DNA of 32,335 bases from an uncultured Oceanisphaera sp. (GTDB taxonomy: Bacteria; Pseudomonadota; Gammaproteobacteria; Enterobacterales; Aeromonadaceae). A program made the translations under genes and the position numbers. The notes beneath the pieces are model-generated. The model worked only from the letters and a program-made list of their open reading frames with translations. It searched no databases and was not told where the DNA came from. Shown here one piece after another: positions 26,032-32,335 of the stretch. The stretch's first letter is position 1. Each line of letters starts with the position of its first letter. Location of the stretch: positions 1-32,335 of the forward strand of contig NZ_CANLZU010000029.1 of assembly GCF_947495715.1 (NCBI RefSeq), in the 5' to 3' direction.

Positions 26032-26985
26032 ATGAAGCCCCTGTTTAAGCAATTGCCACCGTTGCTGACTCTTACCTTTTTCGAGGCCGCTGCCAGGCAC
26101 GGCAGCTTTACTCGTGCTGCCGACGAGCTGTGCGTGACTCAGAGTGCGGTCAGTAAGCAGATCAAGTTGCTGGAGGAATATCTGGGGATCGAGGTGTTTT
26201 ATCGAGAGCGGCGGCAGGTGGTGCTGACCGATGATGGCCAGAAGCTGTTTATCGATGTAAAAATGGTGTTGGGGCAGTTGGCGGACAGTTGCAACCAGAT
26301 CCGCTCACACGTCTACAGTAAGAATATTACTATCGTTTCAACGGTTGCGATGGCAAATTACTGGTTGTTTCCCCGCATTGCCCGCTTCAACATGGAATAT
26401 CCTGATATTAATATCAATATCTATGCCACCGACGATATCGATGAAGAACATTGTCGCAAGTCGGATTTGGGGATCCTTTACGGTTATGACAAGTGGCAGA
26501 CAAACCTGACCGGGCACTATCTTTTCCGTGAGCGTATTTACCCCATCTGTGCCTATGATATGCCATTGACCGAGATAAATACGCCCGAAGACTTGCTGAA
26601 TAACCGCATCGTTCATTTTGACCCCTTGAAGTGGCGTTGGATGAACTGGGGCGACTGGTTCAGTTACTTTGGTATTCATTACCATGTTCCTTCAAACTCG
26701 TTGATTTTTAACCAGGTCCCTTTGGCGGTCAATGCTGCTCTGAAAGGGATGGGGATCACCCTAGGTTGGGAGTTCATGCTCAAGGAGATGCTGGAAAACC
26801 GTTTTATCAAGATAGCCGGAGATTTTTATGTCGAAACCGGCCGGGCCGATTACCTGGTTTACAGCACGACAAAACCCTTGTCGGCTTCGGCCGGTATCTT
26901 TCGTGACTGGTTGCTGAATGACGCCGAGAAGGATGTAGCTCAGCTGGATGCCATCGTCAACAACATCGATATACAGGCCGACTGA
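26032..26985 (+). CDS. LysR-family transcriptional regulator (GcvA-like), module B
   Basis: 317 residues. The helix-turn-helix at about residues 15-70 includes GSFTRAADELCVTQSAVSKQIKLLEEYLG, followed by a substrate-binding-like effector domain with several Trp/Tyr residues (KWRWMNWGDWFSYFGIHYH) in the centre. The DNA-binding helix is close to that of the module A regulator (FTRAAEALCVTQAAISRQI). It is transcribed divergently from the FAD oxidoreductase/reductase pair across about 220 bp and convergently with ridA, so it probably controls the module B genes in response to a betaine-type effector. No terminator is obvious in the 76 bp before the end of ridA. Confidence 0.86.
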   Translation: MKPLFKQLPPLLTLTFFEAAARHGSFTRAADELCVTQSAVSKQIKLLEEYLGIEVFYRERRQVVLTDDGQKLFIDVKMVLGQLADSCNQIRSHVYSKNITIVSTVAMANYWLFPRIARFNMEYPDININIYATDDIDEEHCRKSDLGILYGYDKWQTNLTGHYLFRERIYPICAYDMPLTEINTPEDLLNNRIVHFDPLKWRWMNWGDWFSYFGIHYHVPSNSLIFNQVPLAVNAALKGMGITLGWEFMLKEMLENRFIKIAGDFYVETGRADYLVYSTTKPLSASAGIFRDWLLNDAEKDVAQLDAIVNNIDIQAD

Positions 26986-27061
26986 GCTATTGTCAGGGCG
27001 TTTGTTACAGAATACAGGCGGGGTCCGTCAACCAGGCCCTTTGCATCATGGAAAGTACGAC

Positions 27062-27424
27062 TCAAGCTTGCGGCGTTGCCAACGCCACGGCCTGAGCCTC
27101 GATAAGGTAGCCCGGATCTGCCAGTGCCGATTGTACACAGGCTCTGGTGGGTTGGTGCGAATTATCCAGCCAGGCTTCATAGACTTCATTCATCTCATCG
27201 AAATGACTCATGTCACTGAGCCAGATATTGACGCTGATTAATCGCGATTTGTCTGAGAGGGAAACTGACAACAGCCTTTCTATTTTTGCCAGTACCTCTG
27301 TGGTCTGTTGTCGGATATCGCCCTGCAGGTTGTCGGCGACCTGACCCGACAGGAAAACGAAGTTATTGACCGCTACCGTCTGGCTCATGCGCGGGCTGCT
27401 TTCTTTACGTAAGATAGTCGTCAT
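27062..27424 (-). CDS. RidA-family (YjgF/UK114) enamine/imine deaminase
   Basis: 120 residues from the ATG at 27424; the longer frame to 27505 adds a non-homologous tail overlapping the BCCT gene. The short alpha/beta fold shows VNNFVFLSGQVADN near residue 20, an LSDMSHFDEMNEVYEAW segment, and the C-terminal PTRACVQSALADPGYLIEAQAVAL, with the Arg and Glu positions used for imine hydrolysis. RidA proteins hydrolyse reactive imines and enamines released by PLP enzymes and amine oxidases. Next to a FAD amine oxidoreductase this is a sensible clean-up function. It follows the BCCT gene by about 80 bp on the same strand. Confidence 0.83.
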   Translation of the reverse strand: MTTILRKESSPRMSQTVAVNNFVFLSGQVADNLQGDIRQQTTEVLAKIERLLSVSLSDKSRLISVNIWLSDMSHFDEMNEVYEAWLDNSHQPTRACVQSALADPGYLIEAQAVALATPQA

Positions 27425-27501
27425 CTTGGTTTCCAGTAATAAGTATGGATTTTGGTTTATATTATTTTTAATAAAGCGGGCGGGAATTACCCGCCCGAAT
27501 C

Positions 27502-29136
27502 TCACACCGGCTCAGTTTGTATTCTCGCGCCCTGTCTTCTGGTAAACGCAGATCTTAGGGTGCCGAGACACATCAGTATCATGATCACCGAGAAGGGTAG
27601 CGCACCTATGACCATGGCCGTTTGAATGGCACTGAGGCCACCGGCCAGCATCAGTGAGCCCACCACCAGGGTAAGGATGCTTCCCCAGATCACGCGGTGA
27701 CTGACACCAGGTTGGTCGTTACCGCCCGCCATGATGGTGTTCAATACCAGCACGCCGGAGTCCGCCGACGTGACCAGGTAGGTCAGGATCAGCAGGATAA
27801 CCATCAGCGACATGGCCATGGCTGCCTCGGCCGGCAGCAGCTGCTGCAGAGTCACGAACATCTGGGATTCGATGGCCGAGCCTATAATGCTGCCGTTGGC
27901 GCCGCCGTTCAGCTCCAGATCCAGGGCGGTACCGCCCAGCAGGGCGAACCAGAAGGCACACATCAGGGTCGGAATGATCATGGCACCCATGACGAATTCC
28001 CGAATGGTGCGGCCCCTGGAAATGCGTGCCAGAAACAACCCGACGAAGGGAGCGAAGGCGATCCACCAGGCCCAGTAATAGATGGTCCAGCTACCCTGCC
28101 ATTGACCCAGTTTTGACTCTCTGTCCCAGACGGTAAAGCTCATTGCCGGCAGTTCGATCAGATAATCGGTCAGGCCGCTGATATAGGTTGAGAAGGCAAA
28201 ACCGGTGGATCCGAAGATAATAAACACCGCCAACAGGATAAAGGACAGCGTCAGGTTGATATTACTCAGCCATTTGACACCTTTTCCGACGCCGGTCATG
28301 GCCGACAGGGTAGACAGGCCCATCACCAGTAGCAGGGCGAGCACCATGGCCGTGCTGGTGGGTTTACCCTCATCATTCAATAACCAGGCAGCACCGGTGA
28401 CGCTTTCAAAGCCGGAAATCAGCTGTAGCACGCCGGTACCGACAGTGGTAGAAATCCCCAGTACGGTCGCCACCACGGCGATGATATCGATGGCATGTCC
28501 CAGAGAGCCGTTCAGCCGGTCACCAAACAACGGGGTCAGGGCGGAGCGAATGGTCAGCGGCAGGTTCAGTCGATAGGCGAAATAGGCCATGGCCAGGCCG
28601 ACAGAAACATAGATACCCCAGGCATGCAGCCCCCAGTGGAGGAAGGAGAAGCGCATGGCGGATTCCACGGTATCGGCGGTGTTAGCGCTGACCGCCCCCT
28701 TGATCACTTCCGGATTACCGGCAAAGTGATACATGGGCTCACCGATGGAGTAAAACATCAGCCCTATGCCCATGCCGGCACCGAACATCATGGCAAACCA
28801 GGAAAAGTTGGAAAATTCCGGTCGCTCCCGATCCTGCCCCAGCTTTATTTTACCCAGTGGGCTAAGTGCCATGGCAAGGCAGAAAATAAGAAACAGGCTG
28901 ACGGAGATAATATAATAGGAATTAAACGTCGAAAGTAGTGCGGTATTAACTATGCCCAGTGCTTCCGTCGCTTTGTTCGGCATGACGATGGCAAACAATA
29001 CCAGCGTAACAATAATAACCTTGCTGATAATGGTAATCGTTGGATTCAGGCCCTTATAGAATCCCTTTTTAGAGGTGTGTATGTTGACTTCTATATCAAC
29101 ATCAACGGGGTTGTTTGCTGTGTATTCCTTAAGCAT
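27502..29136 (-). CDS. BCCT-family betaine/carnitine/choline/DMSP transporter
   Basis: 544 residues with about 12 membrane helices after a ~35-residue cytoplasmic N-terminus. Signatures include FGAGMGIGLMFYSIGEPMYHF (the glycine-rich segment of helix 3), the long WTIYYWAWWIAFAPFVGLFL with the Trp residues of the substrate box, and ARISRGRTIREF just after it, all standard for BCCT carriers. Substrates in the family are quaternary ammonium compounds and DMSP (DddT is a BCCT protein). The extended charged C-terminal osmosensor of BetP is absent, as the protein ends soon after helix 12, pointing to a feeding rather than osmosensing role. It lies between ridA and a DddP-like lyase gene; a terminator at 29243-29272 separates it from the latter, so it needs its own promoter in 29137-29240. 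Confidence 0.9.
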   Translation of the reverse strand: MLKEYTANNPVDVDIEVNIHTSKKGFYKGLNPTITIISKVIIVTLVLFAIVMPNKATEALGIVNTALLSTFNSYYIISVSLFLIFCLAMALSPLGKIKLGQDRERPEFSNFSWFAMMFGAGMGIGLMFYSIGEPMYHFAGNPEVIKGAVSANTADTVESAMRFSFLHWGLHAWGIYVSVGLAMAYFAYRLNLPLTIRSALTPLFGDRLNGSLGHAIDIIAVVATVLGISTTVGTGVLQLISGFESVTGAAWLLNDEGKPTSTAMVLALLLVMGLSTLSAMTGVGKGVKWLSNINLTLSFILLAVFIIFGSTGFAFSTYISGLTDYLIELPAMSFTVWDRESKLGQWQGSWTIYYWAWWIAFAPFVGLFLARISRGRTIREFVMGAMIIPTLMCAFWFALLGGTALDLELNGGANGSIIGSAIESQMFVTLQQLLPAEAAMAMSLMVILLILTYLVTSADSGVLVLNTIMAGGNDQPGVSHRVIWGSILTLVVGSLMLAGGLSAIQTAMVIGALPFSVIMILMCLGTLRSAFTRRQGARIQTEPV

Positions 29137-29242
29137 AAATTCTCCTTGATCACATTAAAATTAATTTAAGTGAATCATCCTTGGTGATGTGAGCTTATAG
29201 GCGCCCTGACGGTAAATATTTTTAAATTGACAGAGTGTAAAT

Positions 29243-29272
29243 AAAAAAGGCTGTGGGTCATATCCCACAGCC
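29243..29272 (-). terminator. Rho-independent terminator after dddP
   Basis: On the minus strand GGCTGTGGG-ATATGA-CCCACAGCC is followed by TTTTTT. It begins eight bases after the dddP stop, so the Rieske-dddP unit ends here and the BCCT gene is transcribed separately. Confidence 0.9.
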
Positions 29273-29279
29273 CGAAGCC

Positions 29280-30530
29280 TTAGATGAGCCAGCCCTCTTC
29301 CCAGCGGTAGCTGGAAAGCGGCACGCATCCATCTTTGGTGATCAGTACCTGTTCCTCCAGCTTGATACCTTCTTTTCCACCTTCTACGGCGATACAGCTT
29401 TCGATGCAAATAGTCATATTTTCTTCGAAAACTCCGTCATATCCCGACTTTTCCCAATCGTCGCCAGCATGGGCAATGGCCGGGTATTCATCCGCCATGC
29501 CGATACCATGGGCCACGCAGCAATAGCGGTTCTTGTAGAACTCATCGGAAATGGACCAGCTCTTGTCTACAAATTCCTTGATGCTCATCCCGGCTCTCAG
29601 AATATCCATGTTGTGGTGTATTTGTTGATAGGCGGCGCTGTAGAGGCGACGCTGTTCGTCCGTGGGGCGTACATGGCCCACTGTCCAGGCGCGGGAGATA
29701 TCGGCGCAATAGCCGTAGGGTCCAATCATATCCGTATCGAAGGCGATAATTTCCCCTTCGTTCATCACCCGGTTGCTGCATTCCTGCATCCAGGGGTTGG
29801 TACGCGGGCCTGAGGCCAGCAGGCGGGTTTCGATCCACTCGCCGCCATTACGGATGTTTTCGAAGTGCAGATAGGCCCACAGTTCCTGCTCGGTCATGCC
29901 CGGGCGAAGTTCGTCGGACATCCGCTGGATGCCGTGTTCGCATACGGTGATGGTCCATTTCATCAACTCGAGCTCTTCCGCCGATTTAACGGAGCGGGCC
30001 TGCTCCAGCAGGGGTTGGCCCTGCTGGAGCTGAACCCCCAGGGCATTGAGGCAGGGCACGCCTTCCGGCTCCATCTTGTCGACCGCCAGGCGCATGTTTC
30101 CGCCTCCGTGTTGCCGGAGCAGGTCGGCGATCTCTGCCGCCCATATCTTGGCCTTTTCCGAAACCCGTGGGCCGGCACCAAAATAGGCCCAGTTGATAGC
30201 CATGCGCACTTCATCCACGGTTTCTAGGTGTTCGCACAGGTGCTCACAGTTGTGGAATTCCCAGATGATCACCGGCCCATCGGCAAAGACCATGGCATAA
30301 CGGGAGGCGTTGTGGGCGGTCCAGACCTGCATATTAGATGCATCGGTGGCGTACCGGATATTGACAGGATCATAGAGCAGCACGGCCGAACAGTCGTTCT
30401 TGACCAGTTGTTCCCTGACCCGTTGCAGGCGATAGGCCCTGGCCGCCCTGTGTGTTTCTTCCGATACCGGGTTCTTGAGTGGCTGATCCTTGGCGATATC
30501 ATTGAGATATGAATTCTTGGTTTCGAACAT
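29280..30530 (-). CDS. dddP: DddP-family DMSP lyase (M24 metallopeptidase fold)
   Basis: 416 residues of the M24/creatinase fold. Diagnostic segments shared with marine DddP are LLYDPVNIRYATDASNMQVW and GGEWIETRLLASGPRTNPW. The six metal ligands of Ruegeria lacuscaerulensis DddP, as I recall them (Asp295, 297, 307, His371, Glu406, 421), fall on Asp265, 267, 277, His341, Glu377 and Glu392 at a constant offset of 29-30. Catalytic Asp377 falls on Asp347 (HGIGMADEYP) and Tyr366 on Tyr336. DddP cleaves dimethylsulfoniopropionate to DMS and acrylate in the cytoplasm. It lies 51 bases after the module B Rieske gene, probably in one transcript, and is followed by a terminator. Related creatinase-type hydrolases are the main alternative, but the active-site match argues for lyase chemistry on DMSP or a close analogue. 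Confidence 0.82.
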   Translation of the reverse strand: MFETKNSYLNDIAKDQPLKNPVSEETHRAARAYRLQRVREQLVKNDCSAVLLYDPVNIRYATDASNMQVWTAHNASRYAMVFADGPVIIWEFHNCEHLCEHLETVDEVRMAINWAYFGAGPRVSEKAKIWAAEIADLLRQHGGGNMRLAVDKMEPEGVPCLNALGVQLQQGQPLLEQARSVKSAEELELMKWTITVCEHGIQRMSDELRPGMTEQELWAYLHFENIRNGGEWIETRLLASGPRTNPWMQECSNRVMNEGEIIAFDTDMIGPYGYCADISRAWTVGHVRPTDEQRRLYSAAYQQIHHNMDILRAGMSIKEFVDKSWSISDEFYKNRYCCVAHGIGMADEYPAIAHAGDDWEKSGYDGVFEENMTICIESCIAVEGGKEGIKLEEQVLITKDGCVPLSSYRWEEGWLI

Positions 30531-30581
30531 GTTTTTACCTACCGAAAAAGGTGCGATTGAGCCGATGAGAACGAATCTCTG

Positions 30582-31817
30582 TTAAATACCGGATTGCAAC
30601 TGCTTGATGTACCAGCCGATGAAATTCATCACCAAGCCTTCGGTTTCTTCCGAATACTGTCCCGGCCGGTATGCGTCGGAACGAATGCCGGCATAGTTGA
30701 TTTCTGCCAGCCATCTGTCCTGGTCATTGGTCTTGACCCACACATGAGTCAGGTTATCCAAGTCATAGTCGACCCCTTCCTGAGCGTCTTCATGCACCAG
30801 CCAGCGAGTGCGCACTAGGGTTTCGTCCTCCGAAAGGGGGATGACCATGGTGGTGACCACATGGTCACACATGAAGTGGTGCCAGGAGTTGTAATGGGTC
30901 CACATGGACAGGTCGCTGTTGTCTGGTTCGCTGAAACCGGGCAGCAGTTTCTTGCAGGCCAGTTCGCCGTTCATGGTCTGCGACAGGGCACCGTTTTCCA
31001 GGATCATCATCATGGCGCGATACCAGCGATCCTCGGTCAGATCCAGCGGCTCGTGGGCCATGCCCATGTTGTCCCATTGGGGGCGTTTGACTGCATAGGC
31101 CTCGTCTATCTTCTGGGCGATGGCGGCGGCTTCCCGGGGGTCGTCCGGCCAGCCGAATCCGGCACCAAACGGAGGCCAGCTTTTCAGCAGCTCGGGGTGG
31201 TTGGCGTTGCAGTGATAGCACTCCCGGTTATTTTCCACCACCAGTTTCCAGTTGGCCTTTTCGATGATGTCGATCTCTTTGGCGACCTTGAGCTTGTCCA
31301 GCTGATAGAAGCCCACATAGGGAGCGAGATCCGCCTTCATCTTCTCTATGTCGGTATAGGAGGGGTCTTCCGACAGGTTGATAAACAGCAGACCGGCGAT
31401 CGACTCGATAGCGACCGGCTTGAGGCCATTGCCCTTGCAGGAGAAGGACTCACCCATGCGTCCGGCGTAGATTAAGTCGCCGTTCAGGTTATATGTCCAC
31501 TGGTGGTAGGGGCAGACCAGGTTGGGCACATTACCTTTGTCGGTGGTACAGATCTGGGCCCCTCGATGGCGGCAGGAGTTATGGAAGGCGCGGATCTCGC
31601 CCTGTTGATCCCGAACCAGTATGATGGAGTTGTTATCCACCTGAACCACCCTGAACTCGCCCTTTTTCTTGAATTCGGATACCACGCCGGCATAAATCCA
31701 GGTTTTCTTGAATACCTGCTCCATATCGAATTTGAACATCTCTTTGGATGTATAAAAATCGGCCGGTAATCCCTGACTATGGCGATATTGACGTAACAGC
31801 TCAGTGATGTTTTCCAT
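30582..31817 (-). CDS. Rieske oxygenase, quaternary ammonium N-demethylase alpha subunit, module B
   Basis: 411 residues; GAGGA lies seven bases before the ATG. Rieske ligands are Cys82, His84, Cys102 and His105; the catalytic iron ligands are probably His202, His207 and Asp318 (CDHV); the linking residue is Glu199 (ENNRECYHCNANHPELL), as in carnitine monooxygenase and GbcA. Compared with the module A enzyme it has an extra segment around residues 210-265 (PPFGAGFGWPDDPREAAAIAQ...), which lines the region expected to shape substrate choice. By recalled similarity it is at least as close to glycine betaine GbcA (SHPELL region, CKKLL.G, VDYDLDNL). It heads a two-gene unit with dddP. Its reductase partner is likely at 23303-24403. 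Confidence 0.85.
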   Translation of the reverse strand: MENITELLRQYRHSQGLPADFYTSKEMFKFDMEQVFKKTWIYAGVVSEFKKKGEFRVVQVDNNSIILVRDQQGEIRAFHNSCRHRGAQICTTDKGNVPNLVCPYHQWTYNLNGDLIYAGRMGESFSCKGNGLKPVAIESIAGLLFINLSEDPSYTDIEKMKADLAPYVGFYQLDKLKVAKEIDIIEKANWKLVVENNRECYHCNANHPELLKSWPPFGAGFGWPDDPREAAAIAQKIDEAYAVKRPQWDNMGMAHEPLDLTEDRWYRAMMMILENGALSQTMNGELACKKLLPGFSEPDNSDLSMWTHYNSWHHFMCDHVVTTMVIPLSEDETLVRTRWLVHEDAQEGVDYDLDNLTHVWVKTNDQDRWLAEINYAGIRSDAYRPGQYSEETEGLVMNFIGWYIKQLQSGI

Positions 31818-32335
31818 TGTTCTTTCCTCGAAAATAATCTGTTGATGCCAAGAGGTTAAGTAAAGCAGTCAATACTTATCCGGCTGTTGAACAAGATGTT
31901 CAATATGTTCGACTTAACTTTAATTAGTGCTTTTATTTACTTGTTAAGCTGGGATGACCGTTGGTTTTTTTAACCAAGGCAAGCCTGGCAATTCTTCCTT
32001 GTGTTTACAGTTTGGCTATTCTTTAATAACAATGAAGTAACATCAAGTGACTTGTAAGACTCTGTTGATGAGTGGTAGGAATGTGTAGTGTGGCGAGTTA
32101 AACAGGATTGCTTTCTGTATATGAAAATAAAGTGTTCGACCTTGATTTAATTGAAATTGATTATCTGCTTACGACTATTGCCATTCTAAAAACGAAGTTA
32201 GGAAAAGCGATATTACAAACTTTGTATGACTACTTGCCATAGCTCTGGCGGCGGCAGGCTTAGCCATCCCCTCATATGAACTAGAGCTGGCGCGGCCTGG
32301 CGGGTAGACTACCCGCCTTTGAACCAAACTCGATG
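31818..32335. other. Promoter region of the module B Rieske-dddP unit and right-edge non-coding sequence
   Basis: 518 bp without a supported gene. Close to the Rieske start are TTGAACA-AGA-TGTTCAA (31887-31903), framed by GTTAAGT (31855-31861) and ACTTAAC (31912-31918). Further right are a TTGGTT-T5-AACCAA hairpin (31961-31977) and a GGCGGGTAG-A-CTACCCGCC palindrome (32299-32317). The rest is AT-rich with stop codons in all frames. Confidence 0.6.
31887..31903. promoter_or_regulatory. Perfect 7-3-7 palindrome upstream of the Rieske-dddP unit
   Basis: TTGAACA-AGA-TGTTCAA, about 70 bp upstream of the Rieske start codon, in the position expected for an operator. A longer GTTAAGT/ACTTAAC dyad surrounds it. 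The binding protein is unknown; the LysR at 26032 is one candidate. Confidence 0.5.

Noticed and set aside
32299-32317. GGCGGGTAG-A-CTACCCGCC palindrome as a terminator
   Set aside because: The loop is too small for a standard terminator and only three T follow; the neighbouring gene lies outside the window, so no call is made.

Overview
The window looks like a chromosomal segment of a marine or salt-adapted gammaproteobacterium. The gene content (BCCT and ProU-type betaine uptake, a bet operon, quaternary-amine Rieske oxygenases, a DddP-type DMSP lyase, integron-like cassettes) would fit the Oceanimonas/Zobellella part of the Aeromonadales. That placement is inference from gene content and recalled protein similarity, not from a marker gene. 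No rRNA, tRNA or CRISPR array was seen.

Region 1 (1-2275) is an array of at least three integron-type gene cassettes, all on the minus strand. Each has a foldable attC-like site downstream. The cargo is an AbiGi-family protein, a secreted beta-barrel-like protein and a HEPN-motif protein. No integrase is visible. The next ~850 bp (2276-3130) hold four GCATGC palindromes about 100 bp apart, an orphan LexA-type box and a large copy of a palindromic repeat, but no gene I can support.

Region 2 (3131-10554) carries a ProC-like reductase between two direct copies of the repeat, azlCD, an MmgE/PrpD-family gene and a proVWX betaine/proline-betaine ABC transporter.

Region 3 (10607-19550) is catabolic module A. 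A Rieske N-demethylase is divergent from a LysR regulator, followed by an operon of DapA-like lyase, aldehyde dehydrogenase, DAO-type FAD oxidoreductase and flavin/2Fe-2S reductase. A DMT permease converges on it. Several palindromes sit in front of the operon.

Region 4 (19683-31903) is catabolic module B. It starts with a damaged bet operon: betA with two single-base frameshifts, an intact betB, and betI reduced to a C-terminal stub beside a fragment of an ISAs1-type transposase. Then come paralogues of the module A reductase, FAD oxidoreductase and LysR, followed by RidA, a BCCT transporter, a DddP-family lyase and a second Rieske oxygenase. The final ~500 bp are non-coding.

Taken together, the window is a methylated-osmolyte island. 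Uptake is by ProVWX and BCCT. Choline is oxidised to glycine betaine by BetB, and by BetA if that gene is functional. Two parallel Rieske/reductase/FAD-oxidoreductase sets would N-demethylate betaines, and DddP would cleave DMSP. The most interesting points are the duplicated demethylation modules with different downstream enzymes (DapA-like plus ALDH in A, DddP plus RidA in B), the dddP-Rieske gene pair, the cassette array with defence-like cargo, and the IS scar that removed the choline repressor.
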